Shown here in pieces: positions 41,023-53,899 of a DNA stretch of 64,000 bases (positions are counted from its first letter, which is position 1; each line of letters starts with the position of its first letter). The DNA comes from Hormiphora californensis (lineage: Eukaryota; Ctenophora; Tentaculata; Cydippida; Pleurobrachiidae). The notes under the pieces are model-generated. The model did no database searches. It saw nothing but the letters and a program-made list of their open reading frames with translations, and was not told the DNA's origin. Position numbers and translations under genes: made by a program. The DNA is taken from positions 6,955,447-7,019,446 of the forward strand of contig CM035350.1 of the NCBI GenBank assembly GCA_020137815.1, written 5' to 3'.

Positions 41023-44000
41023 GGTAATATACCAATTCTTGGTGTTCGAAGAAAATAGCGCTAATTAGCGGTTTTAATAGCGCTAATTAGCGCTAATTAG
41101 CGCTAATTAGCGATAGCGCTATTTATCGATAGCGCTAATAGCGCTAATAATAACGCTATTTCACAAAATAGCGCTATTTTTGACCGCTAATTAGCGCTAA
41201 TTAGCGATCAAAAATAGCGGTAATTAGCGGTAGCGCTATTTTAGCGCTTTTTGTAACCGCTAATCGGGCAATTTATCTAAAAAAATAGCGCTATTAACAC
41301 TTACAAAAATAGCGCTAATTAGCGCTAATTAGCGCTAATTAGCGCTATTAACATTCTTAATTCATTTTGTTCGAACCGCTAATTAGCGCTATTTCCAATT
41401 TCATCAAAATATAGAAAACGCTATGATTGGATAATGTATGTCACGTGACAAAAATCCTGTCATGTGATGAAAAATAGCGCTAATTAGCGCTATTTTTATA
41501 ATCGCTAATTAGCGCTATTATCAACTTAAACGTTTATTATTTTGTTAATAGCGCTAGTTAGCGCTAATTAGCGCTATTAATATTTGCAAATAGCGCTAAT
41601 TAGCGCTAATAAGCGCTATTTGCATATTATTAATAGCGCTAATTAGCGCTAATTAGCGCTATTATCAACTTGAACGTTTACTATTTTGTTAATAGCGCTA
41701 ATTAGCGCTAATTAGCGCTATTAATGTTATGCAAATAGCGCTAGTTAGCGCTTATTAGCGCTAATTAGCGCTAATTAGCGCTATTTGGAAAATATTAATA
41801 GCGCTAATTAGCGCTAATTAGTGCTATTATCAACTTAAACAGTGATTATTTTAATAATAACGCTAATAAGCGCTAATTAGCGCTATTATCAACTTAAACG
41901 TTTATTATTTTATTAATAGCGCTAATAAGCGCTAATTAGCGCTATTAATATTTTGCAAGTAGCGCTTATTAGCGCTAATAAGCGCTAATAAGCGCTAATT
42001 AGCGCTATTTGAAAAATATTAATAGCGCTTATTAGCGCTAATTAGCACTATTATCAACTTAAACGTTTATTATTTTATTAATAGCGCTAATAAGCGCTAA
42101 TTAGCGCTATTAATATTTTGCAAATAGTGCAAGTTAGCGCTTATTAGCGCTAATAAGCGCTAACTAGCGCTAATTAGCGCTATTTGGAAAATATTAATAG
42201 CGCTAATTAGCGCTAATTAGCGCTATTATCAACTTAAACATTGATTATTTTATTAATAGCGCTAATAAGCGCTATTAATATTTTGCTAATAAGCGCTAAT
42301 TAGCGCTATTTGCATATTATAAATAGCGCTAATTAGCGCTTATTAGCGCTATTAATAAAATAGTTAACGTTTAAGTTGATAATAGCGCTAATTAGCGCTA
42401 ATTAGCGCTATTAATATTTTGCAAATAGCGCTAATTAGCGCTTATTAGCGCTAATAAGCGCTAACTAGCGCTATTTTTAAAATATTAATAGCGCTAATTA
42501 GCGCTAATTAGCGCTATTAATAAAATAGTAAACGTTTAAGTTGATAATAGCGCTAATTAGCGCTAAATAGCGCTATTAATAATATGGAAATAGCGCTAAT
42601 TAGCGCTTATTAGCGCTAATTAGCGCTAACTAGCGCCATTTGCAAAATATTAATAGCGCTAATTAGCGCTTATTAGCGCTATTAATAAAATAGTTAACGT
42701 TTAAGTTGATAATAGCGCTAATTAGCGCTAATTAGCGCTATTAATATTTTGCAAATAGCGCTAATTAGCGCTTATTAGCGCTAATAAGCGCTAACTAGCG
42801 CTATTTTTAAAATATTAATAGCGCTAATTAGCGCTTATTAGCGTTATCAATAAAATAGTTAACGTTTAAGTTGATAATAGCGCTAATGAGCGCTATTAAT
42901 AATATTGGAAATAGCGCTAATTAGCGCTTATTAGCGCTAATTAGCGCTAACTAGCGCTATTAGCAAAATATTAATAGCGCTAATTAGCGCTTATTAGCCC
43001 TATTAATAAAATAGTAAACGTTTAAGTTGATAATAGCGCTAATTAGCGCTATTAATATTTTGCAAATAGCGCTAATTAGCGCTTATTAGCGCTAATAAGT
43101 GCTAACTAGCGCTATTTTTAAAATATTAATAGCGCTAATTAGCGCTTATTAGCGCTATTAATAAAATAGTAAACGTTTAAGTTGATAATAGCGCTAATTA
43201 GCGCTAATAAGCGCTATTAATAATATGGAAATAGCGCTAATTAGCGCTTATTAGCGCTAATTAGCGCTAACTAACGCTATTTGCAAAATATTAATAGCGC
43301 TAATTAGCGCTTATTAGCGCTATTAATAAAATAGTTAACGTTTAAGTTGATAATAGCGCTAATTAGCGCTAATTAGCGCTATTAATATTTTGCAAATAGC
43401 GCTAATTAGCGCTAATTAGCGCTTATTAGCGCTAATAAGCGCTAACTAGCGCTATTTTTAAAATATTAATAGCGCTAATTAGCGCTTATTAGCGCTATTA
43501 ATAAAATAGTAAACGTTTAAGTTCATAATAGCGCTAATTAGCGCTAATTAGCGCTATTAATAATATGGAAATAGCGCTTATTAGCGCTTATTAGCGCTAA
43601 TTAGCGCTAACTAGCGCTATTAGCAAAATATTAATAGCGCTAATTAGCGCTTATTAGCCCTATTAATAAAATAGTAAACGTTTAAGTTGATAATAGCGCT
43701 AATTAGCGCTATTAATATTTTGCAAATAGCGCTAATTAGCGCTTATTAGCGCTAATAAGTGCTAACTAGCGCTATTTTTAAAATATTAATAGCGCTAATT
43801 AGCGCTTATTAGCGCTATTAATAAAATAGTAAACGTTTAAGTTGATAATAGCGCTAATTAGCGCTAATTAGCGCTATTAATAATATGGAAATAGCGCTAA
43901 TTAGCGCTTATTAGCGCTAATTAGCGCTAACTAACGCTATTTGCAAAATATTAATAGCGCTAATTAGCGCTTATTAGCGCTATTAATAAAATAGTTAACG

Positions 44001-47000
44001 TTTAAGTTGATAATAGCGCTAATTAGCGCTAATTAGCGCTATTAATATTTGCAAATAGCGCTAATTAGCGCTAATAAGCGCTATTTGCATATTATTAATA
44101 GCGCTAATTAGCGCTAATTAGCGCTATTATCAACTTGAACGTTTACTATTTTGTTAATAGCGCTAATTAGCGCTAATTAGCGCTATTAATGTTATGCAAA
44201 TAGCGCTAGTTAGCGCTTATTAGCGCTAATTAGCGCTAATTAGCGCTATTTGGAAAATATTAATAGCGCTAATTAGCGCTAATTAGTGCTATTATCAACT
44301 TAAACAGTGATTATTTTAATAATAACGCTAATAAGCGCTAATTAGCGCTATTATCAACTTAAACGTTTATTATTTTATTAATAGCGCTAATAAGCGCTAA
44401 TTAGCGCTATTAATATTTTGCAAGTAGCGCTTATTAGCGCTAACCCTACTAAAATATAGTTCGACGTGTCGCGACGCGCGATCGATGAACGATCGATAAA
44501 CGATCGATATCGATCGTTTATCGATCGTTTATCGATCGTTCATCGATCGCGCGTCGCGACACGTCGAACTATATTTTAGTAGGGAATAAGCGCTAATAAG
44601 CGCTAATTAGCGCTATTTGAAAAATATTAATAGCGCTTATTAGCGCTAATTAGCACTATTATCAACTTAAACGTTTATTATTTTATTAATAGCGCTAATA
44701 AGCGCTAATTAGCGCTATTAATATTTTGCAAATAGTGCAAGTTAGCGCTTATTAGCGCTAATAAGCGCTAACTAGCGCTAATTAGCGCTATTTGGAAAAT
44801 ATTAATAGCGCTAATTAGCGCTAATTAGCGCTATTATCAACTTAAACATTGATTATTTTATTAATAGCGCTAATAAGCGCTATTAATATTTTGCTAATAA
44901 GCGCTAATTAGCGCTATTTGCATATTATAAATAGCGCTAATTAGCGCTTATTAGCGCTATTAATAAAATAGTTAACGTTTAAGTTGATAATAGCGCTAAT
45001 TAGCGCTAAATAGCGCTATTAATAATATGGAAATAGCGCTAATTAGCGCTTATTAGCGCTAATTAGCGCTAACTAGCGCCATTTGCAAAATATTAATAGC
45101 GCTAATTAGCGCTTATTAGCGCTATTAATAAAATAGTTAACGTTTAAGTTGATAATAGCGCTAATTAGCGCTAATTAGCGCTATTAATATTTTGCAAATA
45201 GCGCTAATTAGCGCTTATTAGCGCTAATAAGCGCTAACTAGCGCTATTTTTAAAATATTAATAGCGCTAATTAGCGCTTATTAGCGCTATTAATAAAATA
45301 GTAAACGTTTAAGTTGATAATAGCGCTAATTAGCGCTAAATAGCGCTATTAATAATATGGAAATAGCGCTAATTAGCGCTTATTAGCGCTAATTAGCGCT
45401 AACTAGCGCTATTTGCAAAATATTAATAGCGCTAATTAGCGCTTATTAGCGCTATTAATAAAATAGTTAACGTTTAAGTTGATAATAGCGCTAATTAGCG
45501 CTAATTAGCGCTATTAATATTTTGCAAATAGCGCTAATTAGCGCTTATTAGCGCTAATAAGCGCTAACTAGCGCTATTTTTAAAATATTAATAGCGCTAA
45601 TTAGCGCTTATTTGCGCTATTAATAAAATAGTTAACGTTTAAGTTGATAATAGCGCTAATTAGCGCTATTAATAATATGGAAATAGCGCTAATTAGCGCT
45701 TATTAGCGCTAATTAGCGCTAACTAGCGCTATTAGCAAAATATTAATAGCGCTAATTAGCGCTTATTAGCGCTATTAATAAAATAGTTAACGTTTAAGTT
45801 GATAATAGCGCTAATTAGCGCTAATTAGCGCTATTAATATTTTGCAAATAGCGCTAATTAGCGCTTATTAGCGCTAATAAGCGCTAACTAGCGCTATTTT
45901 TAAAATATTAATAGCGCTAATTAGCGCTTATTAGCGCTATTAATAATATGGAAATAGCGCTAGTTAGCGCTTATTAGCGCTAATTAGCGCTAACTAGCGC
46001 TATTAGCAAAATATTAATAGCGCTAATTAGCGCTTATTAGCGCTATTAATAAAATAGTAAACGTTTAAGTTGATAATAGCGCTAATTAGCGCTATTAATA
46101 TTTTGCAAATAGCGCTAATTAGCGCTTATTAGCGCTAATAAGCGCTAACTAGCGCTATTTTTAAAATATTAATAGCGCTAATTAGCGCTTATTAGCGCTA
46201 TTAATAAAATAATAAACGTTTAAGTTGATAATAGCGCTAATTAGCGCTAAATAGCGCTATTAATAATATGGAAATAGCGCTAATTAGCGCTTATTAGCGC
46301 TAATTAGCGCTTATTAGCGCTAATTAGCGCTAACTAGCGCTATTTGCAAAATATTAATAGCGCTTATTAGCGCTATTAATAAAATAGTTAACGTTTAAGT
46401 TGATAATAGCGCTAATTAGCGCTAATTAGCGCTATTAATATTTTGCAAATAGCGCTAATTAGCGCTTATTAGCGCTAATAAGCGCTAACTAGCGCTATTT
46501 TTAAAATATTAATAGCGCTAATTAGCGCTTATTAGCGTTATCAATAAAATAGTTAACGTTTAAGTTGATAATAGCGCTAATGAGCGCTATTAATAATATG
46601 GAAATAGCGCTAATTAGCGCTTATTAGCGCTAATTAGCGCTAACTAGCGCTATTAGCAAAATATTAATAGCGCTAATTAGCGCTTATTAGCCCTATTAAT
46701 AAAATAGTAAACGTTTAAGTTGATAATAGCGCTAATTAGCGCTATTAATATTTTGCAAATAGCGCTAATTAGCGCTTATTAGCGCTAATAAGTGCTAACT
46801 AGCGCTATTTTTAAAATATTAATAGCGCTAATTAGCGCTTATTAGCGCTATTAATAAAATAGTAAACGTTTAAGTTGATAATAGCGCTAATTAGCGCTAA
46901 TAAGCGCTATTAATAATATGGAAATAGCGCTAATTAGCGCTTATTAGCGCTAATTAGCGCTAACTAACGCTATTTGCAAAATATTAATAGCGCTAATTAG

Positions 47001-49598
47001 CGCTTATTAGCGCTATTAATAAAATAGTAAACGTTTAAGTTCATAATAGCGCTAATTAGCGCTAATTAGCGCTATTAATAATATGGAAATAGCGCTTATT
47101 AGCGCTAATTAGCGCTAACTAGCGCTATTAGCAAAATATTAATAGCGCTAATTAGCGCTTATTAGCCCTATTAATAAAATAGTAAACGTTTAAGTTGATA
47201 ATAGCGCTAATTAGCGCTAATTAGCGCTATTAATACTTTGCAAATAGCGCTAATTAGCGCTTATTAGCGCTATTAATAAAATAGTAAACGTTTAAGTTGA
47301 TAATAGCGCTAATTAGCGCTAAATAGCGCTATTAATAATATGGAAAAAGCGCTAATTAGCGCTTATTAGCGCTAATTAGCGCTAACTAACGCTATTTGCA
47401 AAATATTAATAGCGCTAATTAGCGCTTATTAACGCTATTAATAAAATAGTTAACGTTTAAGTTGAAAATAGCGCTAATTAGCGCTAATTAGCGCTATTAA
47501 TATTTTGCAAATAGCGCTAATTAGCGCTAATTAGCGCTTATTAGCGCTAATAAGCGCTAACTAGCGCTATTTTTAAAATATTAATAGCGCTAATTAGCGC
47601 TTATTAGCGCTATTAATAAAATAGTAAACGTTTAAGTTCATAATAGCGCTAATTAGCGCTAATTAGCGCTATTAATAATATGGAAATAGCGCTTATTAGC
47701 GCTTATTAGCGCTAATTAGCGCTAACTAGCGCTATTAGCAAAATATTAATAGCGCTAATTAGCGCTTATTAGCCCTATTAATAAAATAGTAAACGTTTAA
47801 GTTGATAATAGCGCTAATTAGCGCTAATTAGCGCTATTAATACTTTGCAAATAGCGCTAATTAGCGCTTATTAGCGCTAATAAGTGCTAACTAGCGCTAT
47901 TTTTAAAATATTAATAGCGTTAATTAGCGCTTATTAGCGCTATTAATAAAATAGTAAACGTTTAAGTTGATAATAGCGCTAATTAGCGCTAAATAGCGCT
48001 ATTAATAATATGGAAATATCGCTAATTAGCGCTTATTAGCGCTAATTAGCGCTAACTAACGCTATTTGCAAAATATTAATAGCGCTAATTAGCGCTTATT
48101 AACGCTATTAATAAAATAGTTAACGTTTAAGTTGAAAATAGCGCTAATTAGCGCTAATTAGCGCTATTAATATTTTGCAAATAGCGCTAATTAGCGCTAA
48201 TTAGCGCTTATTAGCGCTAATAAGCGCTAACTAGCGCTATTTTTAAAATATTAATAGCGCTAATTAGCGCTTATTAGCGCTATTAATAAAATAGTAAACG
48301 TTTAAGTTGATAATAGCGCTAATTAGCGCTAAATAGCGCTATTAATAATATGGAAATAGCGCTAATCAGCGCTTATTAGCGCTAATTAGCGCTTATTAGC
48401 GCTAATAAGCGCTAACTAGCGCTATTAGCAAAATATTAATAGCGCTTATTAGCGCTTATTAGCGCTATTAATAAAATTGTTATCGTTTAAGTTGATAATA
48501 GCGCTAATCAGCGCTAATTAGCGCTAATTAGCGCTATTAATATTTTGCAAATAGCGCTAATTAGCGCTATTTTTAAATTGTCTATGGCGTTGATCAGCGC
48601 TATTAACAAAATATACATTCATTATTTTGTTAAATGCGCTAAATAGCGCTAATTAGCGCTATTAACATTTTGCAAATAGCGCTAGTTAGCGCTTATTAGC
48701 GCTAATAAGCGCTAATCAGCGCTATTTGCAAAATATTAATAGCGCTAATTAGCGCTTATTAGCGCTATTATCAACTTAAACGTTAACTATTTTATTAATA
48801 GCGCTAATAAGCGCTAATTAGCGCTATTAATATTTTGCAAATAGCGCTAGTTAGCGCTAATTAGCGCTAATAAGCGCTAACTAGCGCTATTTGCAAATTA
48901 TTAATAGCGCTAATTAGCGCTAATTAGCGCTATTAACAAAGTAATATACATATATTGTGTTAATAGCGCTAATTAGCGCTATTTACAAATTGTTGATAGC
49001 GCTAATTAGCGCTAATTAGCGCTATTTAGCGCTTATTAGCGCTAGTTAGCGGTATTTTCATATTGTTAATAGCGCTAATTAGCGCTAATTAGCGCTATTT
49101 TGTAAATAAAAATAGCTAATCTTTAAGAAATGGCGCTAATTAGCGGTTACAGATTTTGACCAATCATAAGGATTTATTTAATCACGTGATCAACGCCAAC
49201 CAATCATGGCTTAGATACGTCAAATAGCGATGTCTCTTAAATAGCGCTATTTCAAAATTTTTAGGACCGCTATTTGAATAGCGGTGTTATCAAATTTGAA
49301 ATTAATACAAAATTTAGAACCGCTATTTTTCTACAAAAATAGCGCTATTTTTAAGTGCAAAAAGCGCTAAAATAGCGCTACCGCTAATTACCGCTATTTG
49401 TGACCGCTAATTAGCGCTAATTAGCGGTCACAAATAGCGCTATTTTATAAAATAGCGCTATTATTAGCGCTTCTAACACTTTTTTATAAATATCGAAATC
49501 TTAGATAGCGCTAATTAGCGCTAATTAGCGCTAATTAGCGCTCTTAAAATCGCTAATTAGCGCTATTTTCTTCGAACACCAAGAATTGGTATATTACC
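41023..49598. mobile_element. 8.6-kb satellite-filled inverted-repeat element, 8-bp TSD
   Basis: It starts GGTAATATACCAATTCTTGG, then TGTTCGAAGAAAATAGCGC, and ends with the exact inverse. GGAATGAG flanks both sides (41015-41022 and 49599-49606), a perfect 8-bp duplication. Nearly all the interior is an AT-rich array of TAGCGCTAATTAGCGCTA, itself a palindrome, in higher-order units of about 160-165 bp marked by AACGTTTAAGTTGATAATAG and TATTTTGCAAATAG. No open frame of note. An 8-bp TSD fits hAT- or P-type transposition, but no transposase is present, so the family is unknown. Confidence 0.9.
44444..44584. mobile_element. 141-bp perfect palindromic element inside the satellite array
   Basis: CCCTACTAAAATATAGTTCG is mirrored at the right end; the whole unit is a near-perfect palindrome of GATCGATAAAC and CGCGACG motifs. 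A paralogous satellite block at about 41955-41990 is the empty site (GCGCTAATAAGCG), showing a 2-bp AA duplication on insertion. Confidence 0.9.
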
Positions 49599-49883
49599 GG
49601 AATGAGTGCTCGTGAAAAGTTATGCAATCACTCGTATATAAGCATCTCCGAAACAAACTATTCGTAACCATGACGTATCGTCCAAACCTTCTCTCGTCTT
49701 TGTACTCTGATGCTAATGACTTTTTGTTTCAAAACCTACACCTACCCTCTCCGTTTCCTGACAGTGGTACCACTCGTCTTTACGACCTTGGTAAGTATTG
49801 CACCATTATACTGTACTATATTATAATTGAAATGTATATAACCATACCAAATTGTTTACTAACACTGTATTTTATTCCATCAG

Positions 49884-50013
49884 GTCGCCATGAAGTTGTG
49901 TTTGATAACGTCACCTCTCCATCGCCTACTACTACTACTACCACAGCTCCAACAAGTCCTACCACAGCTCCAACAAGTCCTACCACAGCAACTACAAGTC
50001 CATATCTTGTGTA
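49884..50013 (+). other. Possible Thr/Ser/Pro-rich exon
   Basis: After a good acceptor (TTTATTCCATCAG) the frame reads RHEVVFDNVTSPSP and then TTTAPTSPTTAPTSP repeats to a TAG stop. This mucin-like stalk is phase-compatible with the FA-CCP exon ending at 40253. An upstream short exon (49761-49789, GGTACCACTCGTCTTTACGA) in the same frame is also possible. It lies inside the MULE boundaries. Confidence 0.4.
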
Positions 50014-51558
50014 GTTTCTGCTTGGAATGATATTGAGAAGCAGCTTCTCCGAGCATGGCCCCACACTAAAGAGTTTTGCCTGTATTTTGAAAGAACTTGG
50101 ATTAATTCTAGCCCGTATCCCCTTGATCTGTGGAACTGTAATGAGCAGACACTCAAACAGCTGCCACGAACCAATAACGTCAGTGAGGGTCAGAATAATT
50201 CTTTGAGGGTTTTATTTGGTGCATCCAATCCCGTTATATGGACTTGTATCGATAAACTTAGGTTGATGCAGAGCAAATCTGACCTGACACTGATACAGCA
50301 GTCAGCAGGTACATTTGCCCCACCGAGAGAGAAGAAAGAGAGGCGTGTAAGAGAGGGGGGGGGGTGACACGTAACACTTTGTAACACTTTGTAACATGTG
50401 CAGAAAACTTTTTGTGCACGTTACATGTTACAAAGTGTTACAAAGTGTTACATAGTGTTACAAAGTGTTACATAGTGTTACAAAGTGTTACATAGTGTTA
50501 CAAAGTGTTACATAGTGTTACATAGTGTTACAAAGTGTTACATAGTGTTACAAAGTGTTACATAGTGTTACATAGTGTTACAAAGAGTTACAAAGTGTTA
50601 CAAAGTGTCACAAAGTGTTACATAGTGTCACAAAGTGTTACAAATTGTTACAAAGTGTTACAAATTGTTACAAAAACACAAGGATTTGTAGCGAAGCAAA
50701 TTTTCAATTGATTTTGGAAAAATTTTATTTCTTTTTCAACAGAAACGTTGTATATCATCTTATTAAGTACAAAGAATCGATTACCAATGAAAAAAGTCGA
50801 TTGGGTCACAACTCACAGGTGACTCAGCACATTGGGGGCCTCTGAGAGGCACAATACTTCTAATATCACTCTAAAAACTTTACCGTTGTCTAAAGTTCAT
50901 ACTTTTCTTTACCAAATGGACTATTTCAGCCCTGATTTCCACAGTCGATGACATCGGAGGCTCAAAACATCCGCAAATTAGTAAAAAAGTGTATGTTTTA
51001 ACCCTAGAAATGATTTAAAACTTTTAGATGTGTTCTAGAAAGACACCAAAGTCGTTCAAATTACTTATTCACCAACCGTTGAAAATTTGCTTCGCTACAA
51101 ATCCTTGTGTTTTTGTAACAATTTGTAACACTTTGTAACAATTTGTAACAATTTGTAACACTTTGTAACAATTTGTAACACTTTGTAACACTATGTAACA
51201 CTTTGTAACACTATGTAACACTTTGTAACACTATGTAACACTTTGTAACACTATGTAACACTTTGTAACAATTTGTAACACTTTGTAACACTATGTAACA
51301 CTTTGTAACACTATGTAACACTATGTAACACTATGTAACACTTTGTAACACTATCTAACACTTTGTAACACTATGTAACACTTTGTAACATGTGCAGAAA
51401 ACTTTTTGTGCACGTTACATGTTACAAAGTGTTACAAAGTGTTACGTGTCACCCCCCCCCAAGAGAAGAGAAGATTTTCCAGTGTGTTTCAAAGTATGAT
51501 AATAACACCGATGTTACTCAGTATCTTAGAAAGTATGGTTATATTACTGGACCTTGAA
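50012..51558 (+). pseudogene. MULE transposase C-terminal region, split by a foldback element
   Basis: The frame from 50012 to about 50354 reads AWNDIEKQLLRAWPHTKEF, then LWNCNEQTLKQLPRTNNVSEG and ASNPVIWTCIDKLRLMQS. The L-W-N...L-P-R-T-N-N-x-x-E-G and h-P-x-I-W-x-x-I-D pattern is characteristic of the C-terminal part of metazoan MULE transposases. The foldback element at 50355-51460 interrupts it. After that the same frame resumes (KIFQCVSKYDNNTDVTQYL) to a TGA at 51556-51558; removing the insertion and one AAGAGA copy leaves the frame intact. The catalytic DDE part is not in the window, so this is a relic. Confidence 0.72.
50355..51460. mobile_element. G-capped foldback element, 1,106 bp, 6-bp TSD AAGAGA
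   Basis: It starts G10 then TGACACGTAACACTTTG and ends with the inverse closing in C9. Each arm is several hundred bases of TAACACTTTG/TAACACTATG 10-bp repeats. The centre (about 50690-51110) contains an inverted pair, CACAAGGATTTGTAGCGAAG, and some unique sequence. AAGAGA flanks both sides exactly (50349-50354 and 51461-51466). Confidence 0.92.
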
Positions 51559-51875
51559 TATGATGAACTTGAAGAGTAATACAACTGTGGTTATTTATTA
51601 ATTATTAGATTTTTGTGCAGTGAATACAAGACTTTTATTTCTTCCTGAAAAGTGAAGCCAAACGCGCTTTGATTATACGATACGAGAAGGCTAAGCGTCT
51701 AATTGGTACCACTCCTTAGCGTGTAGAATCTACACTGTAGATCTCCGAATGTATGATGCCATTAATTACATACAGAGGGCATAACAGGTGGGCATAACAG
51801 GTGGGCATAACGGCCGGCTAGGATACCGGTATGCCCACCACCACTATGCCGCAATATACCTGATTTGGTTGGTGG

Positions 51876-51944
51876 CTGTCTGGCGCCGCGACCCATCTGA
51901 GCGCACTGTTGAGAATCAAATTGGGGTCTGGCGCCGCCAGACAG
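51876..51944. mobile_element. 69-bp MITE with 8-bp TSD GTTGGTGG
   Basis: CTGTCTGGCGCCGC and its inverse bound a 69-bp unit inserted in the right MULE TIR. The left TIR lacks it and shows the empty site. GTTGGTGG is duplicated on both sides. Related fragments (GGGGTCTGGTGCCGCCAGACAG) occur at about 29798-29822 and 52607-52640. Confidence 0.85.
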
Positions 51945-52171
51945 GTTGGTGGGCATAACGGTCGGCTAGGGTACCCTTCTGCCTACTGACTTGTTTGCCC
52001 ACCACTGGTGGGCATACCGGCAGGAGGCATAACGCCCCGTATTCATCAATCCTGCTTCGGTGGGGTTGTATAATAGGTAAATGTTAGGGCGTTCTGGTAC
52101 ATGTAATTTGGTAAAACCCGACCCTAAACTGGAGAAATCAGAAATTCTAAGAATAATAAGAACACGGCTAC

Positions 52172-52572
52172 CTGAATTGCCCGTTTGGTTAGTTTCTTGA
52201 TTTCCAGCCTCACGTATTCAGCATCGATTGTCGTCTCACGTCGCATGTTCGCTATTAGACACGACAACTTTCGGAGGTTTCCAAATATCAGATCGCTCTC
52301 TTTGGACATGCCCTGGCGTGCCTTCTCCAGTGCCTGTAGCCTCAGCTCCTCCGCCGTGGGCCCGGAACTCACTGCGGGGGAGGAGTGGGTGTCACATTAC
52401 TGAAACATGAACCAGTGTTATATATCCGATATGTGATCCCGTGTTTACCTCCTGACCGCGATTTCCACCTGTTGGCATATTTAGCTGCATTACCCAAACC
52501 CCGCAGGGTCATTCGAACAGGGGGTGTGTTCGCATTAGACGCCCTCAGTCGGGCCGACAAGGAGGTACTCAT
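52172..52572 (-). CDS. Unrecognised coiled-coil protein, two 5' exons
   Basis: Minus-strand exons 52572-52449 (MSTSLSARLRASNANTPPVRM..., phase-1 donor GGAG/GTAAAC) and 52371-52172 (acceptor CCCCCGCAG, ending RAIQ/GTAGCC) encode about 108 residues. The first part is basic and likely disordered; the second (TAEELRLQALEKARQGM through LEIKKLTKRAIQ) is strongly helical and probably coiled coil. I do not recognise the family. The MULE starts 118 bases beyond the last donor in the direction of transcription, and no further exon was found, so the insertion may separate this gene from its 3' end. Without splicing the frame stops at 52124. Confidence 0.55.
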
Positions 52573-53253
52573 CTATATTGGTGTGTGATTGATGTTGCTC
52601 AGAAACTGTCTGGCACCGCTAGACCCCGTTTTGACAGTTCGGTGGTTAGAGGTGTCAAACAGTTCAGTTTTCGAAAACTTTTGGTTGTGAAGTGTGAGCT
52701 GTGATGGTGATTCTCACAAAGAAAAGGGTGTAATCTTGATGAAAAGCTGTTGATGAAAAACCGTTTGGATTCTCAGCGATATATAGTGCGGTCAGATCGG
52801 GTCGGCACCGCCAACAGATGAAAAGAGCGAGTGTCTCTCTAAATCTAATTTAATGATGTCGATGACATGGTGTCAATTAAAAAGCGGTTGTATGATATTG
52901 ATATCTGTTCAAAAGATACCTGAAGCCCTGTTACCGACGCGCCATTTATAGGCAATTTTAGAAGCCAGCTCAATACTTGACATCTTAGTTGGTAGAAGTG
53001 TGGCCGCCATAATGTTCTCTATCTAGATATCGCAGCGGGGAGGTTTAAAAAGAAGGGCCTCATTACATGAATTTTAATCGGTGTGCTGTTGAAAAACTGT
53101 GCTTTTTATGCATCACACAATCACACTATTTTCTTCGAAAATGAGCTGAAAGACGGCCGACAAAGCAAAAAAGAAGAACACAGATTGTCTAACACCACAG
53201 CAATCAAGAAAGAGGGATGGAGAGAATCAACATAGTGAGAGAGAGAGGAGAGG

Positions 53254-53256
<3 letters not shown>
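52573..53256. other. Spacer with scattered MITE fragments
   Basis: It contains CTGTCTGGCACCGCTAGACC and GGTCAGATCGGGTCGGCACC fragments related to the 69-bp MITE. No gene seen. Confidence 0.5.
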
Positions 53257-53734
<478 letters not shown>

Positions 53735-53768
53735 CTCTAAAACTCCCCCTCTCTTTCTCTCGATTTAG

Positions 53769-53899
53769 AGTGTGGTTAACATCTTCGGAAGAGGGTACGG
53801 TACGAAGTTCCGACCTCAGACGCCACCTAGAGAGTGTGCCCATTACAGGGTGACAGGTGCAGAGTACTACATGGCGGGGAAGAGTGATAGAGAGATAGG
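53769..53899 (+). other. Possible exon of an unrecognised secreted or NTR-like protein
   Basis: TCTCGATTTAG/ and /GTGAGA bound an open stretch reading SVVNIFGRGYGTKFR, TPPRECAHYRVTGAEYYMAGK. The C-x(6)-G-x(2)-YYMAGK pattern recalls the netrin/TIMP (NTR) module, but one short segment is weak evidence. No neighbouring exon on the plus strand was found. Confidence 0.3.

Larger units (their letters stand above)
40421..52044. mobile_element. 11.6-kb Mutator-like (MULE) element with long TIRs, multiply interrupted
   Basis: The left terminal inverted repeat (40421-~40694) and right one (~51674-52044) share GGCGTTATGCCTCCTGCCGG and about 270 bases of sequence built of GTTATGCCCACC modules. ATCAATCCTG flanks both ends (40411-40420 and 52045-52054), a 9-10 bp duplication as expected for MULEs. 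A transposase C-terminal region of MULE type lies inside. Three later insertions are nested in it: 41023-49598, 50355-51460 and 51876-51944. The original element was probably under 2 kb and already deleted for the transposase N terminus. Confidence 0.8.
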
